Source: Clostridia bacterium
GTDB taxonomy: Bacteria; Bacillota; Clostridia; Oscillospirales; CAG-272
Direction: 5' to 3'
DNA: 6,846 nt
NCBI GenBank assembly: GCA_017395715.1
Contig: JAFQNZ010000275.1
Span: 1-6,846 of the forward strand
Part shown: positions 1 through 6,066 of the stretch, piece by piece
Position numbering within the stretch: the first letter of the stretch is position 1
Layout: the number at the start of each line of letters is the position of its first letter
Position numbers and translations under genes: made by a program
Notes under the pieces: model-generated
The model's input: only the letters and a program-made list of their open reading frames with translations
Told to the model about the DNA's origin: nothing
The model's database searches: none

Positions 1-141
1 ATTGATGATGACAACATCGGCTTCGGTCTCATCACCCGTGATCTGATAGCCTTCATCGCAAAGATGCTTCAGCATGATTTCGGTATCGATCTGGTTTTTG
101 GGGCAACCCAGCGATACAAAACCCACTTTAATATTAGACAT
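1..141 (-). CDS. rimO: Ribosomal protein S12 methylthiotransferase RimO, N-terminal fragment
   Basis: Forty-seven codons are visible before the window edge. RimO is a radical-SAM enzyme that adds a methylthio group to a conserved aspartate of ribosomal protein S12. The fragment starts at ATG (139-141) and opens with a short beta strand leading to SLGCPKNQIDTE. This is the hallmark start of the MTTase N-terminal (UPF0004) domain; Cys13 is the first of the three cysteines that hold the auxiliary iron-sulfur cluster. The fragment ends in ADVVIIN, just where the family normally continues with TCGF. CPKN followed by (V/I)D(T/S)E favours RimO over the tRNA enzymes MiaB and MtaB, which lack that spacing, but the radical-SAM and TRAM domains lie outside the window. 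The gene begins 23 bases after recX, with an AGGA (154-157) 12 bases before the ATG, so it is probably co-transcribed with recA-recX. Confidence 0.9.
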   Translation of the reverse strand, partial: MSNIKVGFVSLGCPKNQIDTEIMLKHLCDEGYQITGDETEADVVIIN

Positions 142-164
142 ACGCTTTTGAAATCCTGAATTTT

Positions 165-749
165 TTATGTATCATTGTCTTCCGACACGGAATACAGAAA
201 AGATATCGCATAACGAATCTCGCCCTGAGAATACCCTTGGCGCGAAAGTTTTCCGAAAAGAGCTTCTTTTCCCTTGGTGCTGTTCTTTTTGGCAAAGATC
301 AGACAGTAAGAGGAAAAATCGATCTCTTCAAGCGCTTCTTCAAAATAAGCATCGACCGTTTCGCGGTCAAATTTTCGCATAAGCTCCATATAAACGCGGC
401 GCTTGCCGTAAAACTTGCGTGTGGCAAGAAACTCGGCATGGGCAAAGAAGAGGCGTTTATCATCTAAAAGCCCTGCGTCTTTTACCTCACAAAGAGCGTC
501 TTCGATCTCGATTTGAGAATACCCCTTGCGGGCAAGCTTTTCGCGCAGCATAAGACTTGAGTTTGCGCCCGACTGCAAAATGCGAAGGGCAGACGATGCG
601 GCAGACGATCGCGTGTGACTTGGCTTTTCTTCACACGCATCCTCGCGATTCTTCACTTTGCTACTTTTGGTTACAGTTTGAAGGTCTTTTGTTTCTTCTT
701 CGCTACTTTTGGCTGCTGTTTGTCTTTTGTTTTGATGAACACGAATCAT
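165..749 (-). CDS. recX: RecX regulatory protein (RecA modulator)
   Basis: The 194-residue product matches the RecX family, which binds RecA filaments and limits or remodels them. The helical repeat core starts near residue 52 (SALRILQ) and shows the family pattern: LREKLARKGYSQIEIEDAL, then LLDDKRLFFAHAEFLATRKFYGKRRVYMELMRKF, and a final LFGKLSRQGYSQGEIRYAI repeat near the C-terminus. Residues 1-50 are an extra charged, Ser/Lys/Glu-rich segment that bacterial RecX proteins usually lack. It contains an in-frame 14-residue duplication (QTAAKSS and QTVTKSS). The ATG at 749 lies 3 bases past the recA stop with no clear ribosome binding site, so translation is probably coupled to recA. No other ATG precedes the core; a GTG at codon 32 is possible but also lacks a ribosome binding site. 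The adjacency to recA supports the name. Confidence 0.9.
   Translation of the reverse strand: MIRVHQNKRQTAAKSSEEETKDLQTVTKSSKVKNREDACEEKPSHTRSSAASSALRILQSGANSSLMLREKLARKGYSQIEIEDALCEVKDAGLLDDKRLFFAHAEFLATRKFYGKRRVYMELMRKFDRETVDAYFEEALEEIDFSSYCLIFAKKNSTKGKEALFGKLSRQGYSQGEIRYAISFLYSVSEDNDT
589..733 (-). repeat. Tandem duplications in the recX N-terminal extension
   Basis: Two imperfect direct repeats lie inside the 5' part of recX. The first pair begins at 660 and 702 (both GCTACTTTTGG on the plus strand, followed by similar GTTTG and TCTTTTGTTT blocks). The 42-base period is an exact 14 codons and yields QTAAKSS and QTVTKSS. The second pair is two 12-base copies, 589-600 and 601-612, sharing GCAGACGAT, which gives the SSA-A-SSA stretch. 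These are read directly from the sequence. Slippage or local duplication that lengthened the extension is an inference. Confidence 0.75.
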
Positions 750-752
750 CGT

Positions 753-1859
753 TTAGAGAACTTCAATCGAAAAGCCGTCGTCATCGTCGTCATCGATCGG
801 CATGGGATCAAGGGCAGCTTCCAAAGTTCCGCTTTCGCTGAAGGCGCGGATCTTGTTTTCAATCTCCTCGGTTACCTCGGGATGTTCTTCAAGATAATTT
901 CTCGCCTTGTCTCTGCCCTGTGCAATTCTTTCATCGTTATAGGAGAACCAAGCACCGCTTTTTTCCATGATACCGGCTTCTACCGCAAGATCAAGAATTT
1001 CGCCTGTTTTGGAAATGCCCTTGCCGTAGAGAATATCAAATTCCGCCACCTTAAAGGGAGGCGCCACTTTGTTCTTTACCACTTTGCACTTCACGTGGTT
1101 GCCGTAGCTGTTCGTGCCGTTTTTGAGAACCTCCGACTTGCGGATGTCAATTCTCACAGAAGCGTAATACTTCAGCGCCGTGCCGCCGGGAGTGGTTTCG
1201 GGGTTGCCGTACACAATGCCCACCTTGAGACGAAGCTGGTTGATAAAGATCACAATGCAGTTGGTCTTGGCAATCGAGCCTGTCAGCTTACGGAGTGCCT
1301 GCGACATGAGTCTTGCCTGTGCTGCCACCTGGGTCTGACCCATTTCGGCATCCACTTCCGCCTGCGGCACAAGGGCAGCCACCGAGTCAACCACCACAAT
1401 ATCCACAGCGCCCGAGCGCACAAGCGATTCGGTGATCTCAAGTGCCTGCTCTGCCGAGTCGGGCTGAGAGACCAAAAGCTCGTCAATGTCAATGCCAAGT
1501 GCCTTGGCATACACCGGGTCAAGCGCGTTTTCCACGTCGATATAAGCGGCAGTACCGCCTTTTTTCTGCACTTCGGCAACCGAGTGCAGAGCGAGTGTGG
1601 TTTTACCCGACGATTCGGGACCGTAAATTTCAATGATTCTGCCGCGGGGCAGACCGCCGATGCCAAGCGCCAAGTCAAGCGTCAAGGAGCCTGTGGAAAT
1701 GGCGGTGACGTTCATCGCCTTGTTGTCACCAAGGCGCATGATAGCGCCTTTGCCGTGGTCTTTTTCTATCTGCAAAAGCGTGGATTCCAGCGCTTTCTTT
1801 TTGGCATCATTCTGATCGACTTTTACAGCCGTTTCTTTTTTCTTGGTTGCTTTTGCCAT
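753..1859 (-). CDS. recA: Recombinase RecA
   Basis: This 368-residue protein is a complete RecA, the ATP-dependent strand-exchange recombinase and SOS co-protease. It has the N-terminal polymerisation helix, Walker A GPESSGKT (80-87, Lys86), catalytic Glu110 (E. coli Glu96), Walker B VDIVVVD ending at Asp158, [12 protein letters not shown] with Gln208 (E. coli Gln194) and the C-terminal domain from about 285. It is about 15 residues longer than E. coli RecA, mainly at the Lys-rich N-terminus. The tail is strongly acidic, with six Asp in a row at 356-361. Several normally near-fixed positions differ: Asn111 for His97, GQTQ for the usual GDSH in loop L1, Tyr217 for Phe203 and Tyr231 for Phe217. 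The ATG at 1859 has a good AGAGGA 8 bases upstream. The gene follows the lipoprotein gene by 26 bases and runs into recX after 3; I see no Gram-positive LexA box directly upstream. Confidence 0.98.
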   Translation of the reverse strand: MAKATKKKETAVKVDQNDAKKKALESTLLQIEKDHGKGAIMRLGDNKAMNVTAISTGSLTLDLALGIGGLPRGRIIEIYGPESSGKTTLALHSVAEVQKKGGTAAYIDVENALDPVYAKALGIDIDELLVSQPDSAEQALEITESLVRSGAVDIVVVDSVAALVPQAEVDAEMGQTQVAAQARLMSQALRKLTGSIAKTNCIVIFINQLRLKVGIVYGNPETTPGGTALKYYASVRIDIRKSEVLKNGTNSYGNHVKCKVVKNKVAPPFKVAEFDILYGKGISKTGEILDLAVEAGIMEKSGAWFSYNDERIAQGRDKARNYLEEHPEVTEEIENKIRAFSESGTLEAALDPMPIDDDDDDGFSIEVL

Positions 1860-1867
1860 AAAATGTG

Positions 1868-1873
1868 TCCTCT
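1868..1873 (-). promoter_or_regulatory. Ribosome binding site of recA
   Basis: AGAGGA on the minus strand, 8 bases before the recA ATG, is the clearest Shine-Dalgarno sequence in the window. It lies in the 26-base gap after the lipoprotein gene. It fixes the recA start and suggests recA is translated independently of the upstream gene. Confidence 0.75.
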
Positions 1874-1885
1874 TTCTTCAAAAGT

Positions 1886-2506
1886 TTAGTTTGTGGGGGG
1901 CGTTTCACAAGTGCCGCCAATCATGGTCTGGTCGATCAGCTTCCAAACGCCGTTTTCCATTCGGATCTCCACTTCTTTTGTGCCCTTTTCAAAACTGCCG
2001 TCGCTCTTATAGCGATAAACCGTAATGTCGGCACGGATATGTGTCTTATTCGAGCGCGATACCTTGGCAGAGCCGAGCAGCGCCACGGTGGTGAGCTTAT
2101 AATCGTTATCTGCCACGTTGATATCAATATTCTTTGAGGTGGCATTTTCTCTGAAACGGGGCGGACGGCTGCCGTATTCGTCATTTGTGCCGTCAAACGC
2201 ATAGCCGTAGATCCCCTCACGCGAGGTGGAAACGATCAGATCGTCAACCGCCGCTTTCAGGGATGTGATGGTTAAAAATTTCGAATCCTCGCTCACTTCA
2301 TAGTAACGCTGTGTTTCGGCATCTACATCATCGCCGGGATCTTCCTTGGTTTTGAAAGCATTCCCGTAAATATAGGAATTGAGCTCCGCTTCACGCACAA
2401 GAAGATCGTCAATGATCTCGTTTGCCTGAGCGTCGGTATAGGCATTGCAGGAAACAAGTGACGAAAGCATCAGAAGTGCAAGGATGCAAAGTAAGATTCT
2501 TTTCAT
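1886..2506 (-). CDS. Predicted lipoprotein of unknown function
   Basis: I do not recognise a named family for this 206-residue protein. The N-terminus is a typical lipoprotein signal: MKR, a hydrophobic stretch ILLCILALLML, then the lipobox LVSC with the modified cysteine at residue 20. The mature protein should therefore be anchored to the outer face of the cell membrane. After a helical, acidic region (about 24-100) comes a segment with alternating strand character (about 125-200): IDINVADNDYKLTTVALLG, HIRADITVYRYKSDG and VEIRMENGVWKLID. The last motif resembles the end of NTF2-like or DUF4878-type extracytoplasmic domains, but this is only a fold-level guess. There are no obvious catalytic motifs and no transmembrane segment beyond the signal. 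It lies 57 bases after gyrA and 26 before recA, an unexpected place for a surface protein. Its start region is preceded by a strong hairpin. Confidence 0.8.
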   Translation of the reverse strand: MKRILLCILALLMLSSLVSCNAYTDAQANEIIDDLLVREAELNSYIYGNAFKTKEDPGDDVDAETQRYYEVSEDSKFLTITSLKAAVDDLIVSTSREGIYGYAFDGTNDEYGSRPPRFRENATSKNIDINVADNDYKLTTVALLGSAKVSRSNKTHIRADITVYRYKSDGSFEKGTKEVEIRMENGVWKLIDQTMIGGTCETPPTN

Positions 2507-2522
2507 ATTTTTGATTCTTTCT

Positions 2523-2554
2523 CTCCCGAACTGTGAATGATCACAGCTCGGGAG
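2523..2554 (-). promoter_or_regulatory. Strong hairpin between gyrA and the lipoprotein gene
   Basis: Plus-strand bases 2523-2536 and 2541-2554 form a 14-pair inverted repeat with a 4-base loop (2537-2540). In minus-strand RNA every position pairs, with one G-U wobble; in plus-strand RNA that position is an A-C mismatch. This fits a structure acting in the minus-strand transcript. It lies 9 bases after the gyrA stop and 16 before the lipoprotein ATG. The bases after the hairpin in the transcribed direction are A-rich, not U-rich, so it is not a standard intrinsic terminator for gyrA. The arm contains GGGAG, the best ribosome-binding candidate of the next gene. It could attenuate translation, protect or process mRNA, or be a DNA operator (it contains CTGT-N8-ACAG). 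Read as plus-strand RNA it is followed by a T-rich stretch and could stop antisense transcripts. Confidence 0.7.
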
Positions 2555-2563
2555 CTTTATTGT

Positions 2564-5128
2564 TTATTCTTCTTCGGATTCGGTTTCGGATTCTTCAGCA
2601 GGTTCATCAAACGCGGCAAGCGCTTCTCTGTTGCCGCTTTCGAGCGCTTCCTTTTTCAAAGCCTCTTCGGCACGGCGCTTTTCATCCTCTTCCTCTTCTT
2701 CACGGCTGACGCGTGTGATGTTTGCCACGATGCTGTCTTCATCGGGACGCATCACGATAACGCCGGATGCGGTACGGCTGTAGCTCGGAATTTCCGAAAC
2801 AGCGGTACGGATCACGGTACCGTCGTTGGTAATCAGCATGATATCGTCTTTGTCGTCCACCGTGAGAATGCCGGCAAGCATGCCTGTCTTATCGTTCAAG
2901 TTGTGGCAAATAACGCCCTTACCGCCGCGGTTACGGCGCGCAAATTCGTCAAAGCTGCTTCTCTTGCCAAAGCCCTTTTCGGTGATGGTGATCAGCATCT
3001 TGTCTTCTTCCACAAGTGCAACGCCCTTAACAAAGTCGCCCTCGTCAAGACGGATGCCGCGCACACCTCTTGCCGTTCTGCCCATGGGTCTTGCATCGCT
3101 TTCAATGAAGCGTGTCGCATTACCCTCATGGGTCGCGATCAGAACGTCCGAATCACCCTGCGAGCGGCGGACAAAGACAAGCTCGTCGCCCTCATCAAGC
3201 GAAAGCGCGATCTTACCGCCCTTGCGCTGGTATTCGTATTCCGAAAGGGGTGTTCTCTTCACAACGCCCTGTTTGGTCACAAAGAGAAGATATTCATTCT
3301 CGGCAAATTCCGGCACCGAGATCATGGTGGTGATCTTCTCGCCCTCTTCAAGAAGGAGCATATTCACAATGTTCGAGCCCTTTGCCGTCTTGCCCGCTTC
3401 GGGAATGCGGTAGGCTTTCATCACATGAACCTTACCCTTGTTGGTAAACAGCATGAGATGCGAATGGCTGTCGGTGGCAAGCACCTGCTCCACAAAGTCA
3501 GTTTCCTTGGTCTTGATACCCGTAACGCCCTTACCGCCGCGTCTTTGCGCGGTGTATTCGTCACTGCGGATGCGCTTGATGTAGCCGTCATGTGTCATGG
3601 TGATCACGGCAACGTGGCGCTCGATCAAGTCTTCAAGCTCAATTTCTTCTTCGAGCGGCACAAGCTCAGTGCGTCTTTCATCGCCGTATTTTGCCTTGAT
3701 GGCAAGAAGGTCGGTCTTGATGATCTCCTTGATCTTGCCCATGGTTTCATCGGCAAGGATCGCGCGCAGCTCTTCCACAAGCTCTTTGAGCTTGGCAAGG
3801 CGCTCTTCGATCTTGATTCTTTCAAGACCCGAAAGCTTACCGAGCGTCATATCCACAATTGCCTGCGCCTGAATTTCGGTAAAGCCGAAGCGTTCCATCA
3901 AGTTGTTTCTGGCAGCCCCAACCGATTCGGAAGCGCGGATGATGGCAATCACTTCATCGATGTTGTCGATGGCAATCTTGTAGCCTTCGTAAATGTGCAT
4001 TTCGGCAAGTGCCTTCTGCAACTCAAAGCGAATCTTTCTGGTGATGACTTCCTCTTGGAAGCTGATATAATGGTTCAGCACTTCCTTGAGATTCAAAACT
4101 CTCGGCACGCCGTCCACAATGGCAAGCATATTCACAGCGCAGGTATCTTGGAGCTGTGTGAATTTATAAAGCTGGTTCAGAATGATCTGACCGTTGGCAT
4201 CGCGGCGGTATTCCACCACAATACGCATACCGGCTCTGCCTGTTTCGTCGCGGATGTCGGTAATGCCCTCGATCTTTTTATCCTTCACGCAGTTTGCCAT
4301 GGTCTCCACAAGCATCTGCTTGTTCACCTGATAGGGGATCTCGGTGATGACGATACGGCGGTTTTCTTCTTCAATGTGAGCGCGTGCGCGCACCATGATC
4401 TTGCCGCGGCCGGTGGTGTAAGCATCGTAGATACCGCGGGTGCCGCAGATCATAGCCGCTGTCGGAAAATCGGGCGCTTTGATATAGTTCATAATTTCGG
4501 GAATGGTCGCATCGGGATTTTCCATCAAGAAGATCGTACCGTCCACCACTTCCGATAAGTTATGTGTGGGGATATTGGTAGCCATACCCACCGCAATACC
4601 CATACTGCCGTTGACAAGCAGATTGGGGAATCGGGAAGGAAGCACAAGAGGCTCTTTCAGCTTGTTATCAAAGTTAGGACCGAAATCGACAACGTCCTTG
4701 TCGATATCCGTCATCATTTCACTCGCAAGACGGGTGAGTCTTGCTTCGGTATAACGGTAAGCCGCCGCCTGGTCGCCGTCAATATTACCGAAGTTACCCT
4801 GACCGTCAATCAAGGTATAGCGCATATTGAAGGTTTGGGCAAGGCGCACCATGGCATCGTAAACCGATGCGTCACCGTGCGGATGGTATCGACCAAGCAC
4901 GTTACCGACTGTGGTTGCCGATTTGCAGTAGGGTTTGTCATGCGTCAAGTGGTCTTCGTACATAGCATACAGAATTCTTCTGTGTACCGGCTTCAAACCG
5001 TCTCTGACATCGGGAAGCGCACGCGACACGATAACCGACATAGCATAGTTGATGAAGGATTTTTTAATCTCCTTCTCCATCTGCACTTCCTGTATTTTTT
5101 GATCCTTATATTCAAAATTCTCAGCCAT
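2564..5128 (-). CDS. gyrA: DNA gyrase subunit A
   Basis: The 854-residue protein is a complete GyrA, the breakage-reunion subunit that with GyrB introduces negative supercoils. The N-terminal winged-helix region has DGLKPVHRRILYAM (43-56); the quinolone region has YHPHGDASVYD (81-91); the active-site Tyr is Tyr126, preceded by Arg125 (AYRYTEARL). A helical coiled-coil region follows at about 450-490. The C-terminal domain has the GyrA box QRRGGKG at 528-534, which separates GyrA from ParC, and five related motifs near 577, 631, 680, 729 and 781, i.e. six blades about 50 residues apart. The protein ends in a Glu-rich acidic tail (about 805-854). Position 87 is Ala where E. coli has Ser83; Asp91 (E. 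coli Asp87) is kept. The ATG at 5128 gives the family-typical N-terminus; its ribosome binding site is weak. It follows the kinase gene by 32 bases, so it is probably in one transcript with it. Confidence 0.98.
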   Translation of the reverse strand: MAENFEYKDQKIQEVQMEKEIKKSFINYAMSVIVSRALPDVRDGLKPVHRRILYAMYEDHLTHDKPYCKSATTVGNVLGRYHPHGDASVYDAMVRLAQTFNMRYTLIDGQGNFGNIDGDQAAAYRYTEARLTRLASEMMTDIDKDVVDFGPNFDNKLKEPLVLPSRFPNLLVNGSMGIAVGMATNIPTHNLSEVVDGTIFLMENPDATIPEIMNYIKAPDFPTAAMICGTRGIYDAYTTGRGKIMVRARAHIEEENRRIVITEIPYQVNKQMLVETMANCVKDKKIEGITDIRDETGRAGMRIVVEYRRDANGQIILNQLYKFTQLQDTCAVNMLAIVDGVPRVLNLKEVLNHYISFQEEVITRKIRFELQKALAEMHIYEGYKIAIDNIDEVIAIIRASESVGAARNNLMERFGFTEIQAQAIVDMTLGKLSGLERIKIEERLAKLKELVEELRAILADETMGKIKEIIKTDLLAIKAKYGDERRTELVPLEEEIELEDLIERHVAVITMTHDGYIKRIRSDEYTAQRRGGKGVTGIKTKETDFVEQVLATDSHSHLMLFTNKGKVHVMKAYRIPEAGKTAKGSNIVNMLLLEEGEKITTMISVPEFAENEYLLFVTKQGVVKRTPLSEYEYQRKGGKIALSLDEGDELVFVRRSQGDSDVLIATHEGNATRFIESDARPMGRTARGVRGIRLDEGDFVKGVALVEEDKMLITITEKGFGKRSSFDEFARRNRGGKGVICHNLNDKTGMLAGILTVDDKDDIMLITNDGTVIRTAVSEIPSYSRTASGVIVMRPDEDSIVANITRVSREEEEEDEKRRAEEALKKEALESGNREALAAFDEPAEESETESEEE

Positions 5129-5160
5129 TCTATTTTCTCGTCTTTCTTAGATTCGCTTTT

Positions 5161-6063
5161 TCACTTTACGGTTTTCAAAAGTTTTTCTCTCACATAGTCA
5201 TTGGCAAAATCGAGCGATTCTTTGGCACTCTTGCCGTCGGCATATTTGGCATAGCAGAAGGCGGCAAGAAACGCATCGCCCGCACCTGTGGGGTCGCAGG
5301 CGGAAATCTTGTGGGAAAGGGTGCGGAAAACCCCTTCCTCGCCCACAAACAAAGCGCCTTTTTCCCCAAGGGTACACAGCACCTCGGTGCGGTTGTCCAC
5401 ATACAGCTCCTTGCAAAAATCCACAAGCTCCTCTTCACTCTGAAAAGGCGCGCCGTGAAGCTCCGAAAGCTCACTTTCATTCGGTTTGATGAGGCTTGGC
5501 GAAGCCACAAGACTTTCCACAAGGGCCTTTCCCGAGGTATCCACGACAACCGGTATTCCACAGCCTTCGAGGAGTGTTATCAAGGAGTTTTCCACATTTA
5601 TATCCACACCCTGTGGAAAACTGCCGCACAGGAAAACCACCTGTGGAGAATCGCTTGCCACAATATCGGCAATCACCTCGGCAAGAGCGCTTAATTCTTC
5701 TTCCGAAAGTCTGCCTTCCTCGTTGATCTCGGTCACACCGAAGGGGGTTACAAGCTTTGTGCAAATTCTCGTGTCATATCGGGACGGCAGAACCGTCAGT
5801 CCCGTGACTGCCTCCCTCACGCCGAGCTCTTGTTCAAGCAGCGCTTTGAGTCGCTCCCCCGTAGCGCCGCCCGCAAAGGTCACGGTGCGTACACTTGCCT
5901 TGAAAACATCCAGCATCGAAACCAGCTCGCGCGAAACATTGATACCTTTTCCGCCTGCCGTTTCAGTTGTCTTGTAGGGTCGGTTGGTCTTGCCGACTAT
6001 AAAATCATGGAGATATTCCCGTCTGTCAAGACAGGGATTCATCGTTATCGTTGTAAAAATCAT
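5161..6063 (-). CDS. PfkB-family kinase, 1-phosphofructokinase-like
   Basis: This 300-residue protein belongs to the ribokinase/PfkB superfamily, nearest the 1-phosphofructokinase / tagatose-6-phosphate kinase branch. It would transfer phosphate from ATP to a sugar phosphate in the cytoplasm. The N-terminus MIFTTITMNPCLD matches the first strand of that branch (TxTLNPxxD). AGGKGINVSREL (36-47) is the sugar-binding GGKG motif; CGSFPQGV (146-153), VVVDTSGKAL (172-181) and IKPNESEL (192-199) are typical of FruK/LacC. The catalytic base and anion hole are DPTGAGDAF (257-265, Asp263). That last motif looks more like ribokinase than FruK (usually SVGAGDSMVAG), so the substrate is uncertain. No fructose PTS or fruR gene is present in the window. 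The start codon lies 3 bases after the gyrB stop without a visible ribosome binding site, implying translational coupling to gyrB. Length is normal for the family. Confidence 0.9.
   Translation of the reverse strand: MIFTTITMNPCLDRREYLHDFIVGKTNRPYKTTETAGGKGINVSRELVSMLDVFKASVRTVTFAGGATGERLKALLEQELGVREAVTGLTVLPSRYDTRICTKLVTPFGVTEINEEGRLSEEELSALAEVIADIVASDSPQVVFLCGSFPQGVDINVENSLITLLEGCGIPVVVDTSGKALVESLVASPSLIKPNESELSELHGAPFQSEEELVDFCKELYVDNRTEVLCTLGEKGALFVGEEGVFRTLSHKISACDPTGAGDAFLAAFCYAKYADGKSAKESLDFANDYVREKLLKTVK
5393..5650. other. Cluster of DnaA-box-like 9-mers inside the kinase gene
   Basis: Five 9-mers differ by one base from the DnaA box TTATCCACA. They are TTGTCCACA at 5393-5401, TTTTCCACA at 5588-5596 and ATATCCACA at 5600-5608 on the plus strand, and TTTTCCACA at 5612-5620 and TTCTCCACA at 5642-5650 on the minus strand. 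Weaker two-mismatch copies occur at 5417-5425, 5513-5521 and 5554-5562. Four of the five lie within 63 bases. None is a perfect box, there is no obvious AT-rich unwinding region, and all lie in codons, so binding by DnaA is only a possibility. The location between gyrB and gyrA, genes often near oriC, is what makes it worth noting. Confidence 0.35.
5586..5622. repeat. Perfect 11-bp inverted repeat within the kinase gene
   Basis: AGTTTTCCACA (5586-5596) and TGTGGAAAACT (5612-5622) are exact reverse complements, separated by 15 bases that contain a third similar motif (ATATCCACA, 5600-5608). The repeat is entirely within coding sequence, over the segment that encodes CGSFPQGVDINVENS. It could form an RNA hairpin or bind a dimeric or cooperative DNA-binding protein. 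Its presence is read directly; a role is not shown. Confidence 0.75.
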
Positions 6064-6066
6064 AAC

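Noticed and set aside
356..400. Small plus-strand open frames across recX and the other genes as extra genes
   Set aside because: All overlap well-supported minus-strand genes, lack ribosome binding sites and show no recognisable products.
615..1889. A 424-codon plus-strand open frame opposite recA and the start of recX
   Set aside because: It is antisense to recA over its whole length, shows no family motif, and has no ribosome binding site; a coding shadow.
2523..2563. Intrinsic terminator of gyrA
   Set aside because: The stem is strong but the transcribed strand continues with AGAAAGAATC, not a U-tract. The T-rich side lies on the opposite strand, where no gene ends.
2537..4558. A 673-codon open frame on the plus strand opposite gyrA
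   Set aside because: It is a mirror of gyrA codon bias; the translation is rich in His, Phe and Asn with no domain pattern, and gyrA on the other strand is unmistakable.
4860..4890. GyrA Ala87 as an acquired resistance mutation
   Set aside because: The neighbouring Ala-to-Ser exchange makes the mycobacterium-like Ala-Ser pair, which points to a lineage residue; a single window cannot show acquisition.
5393..5650. A chromosomal replication origin
   Set aside because: The boxes are imperfect, lie in codons of an intact gene, and no AT-rich unwinding element, dnaA or dnaN is visible. Only a DnaA-like motif cluster is claimed.
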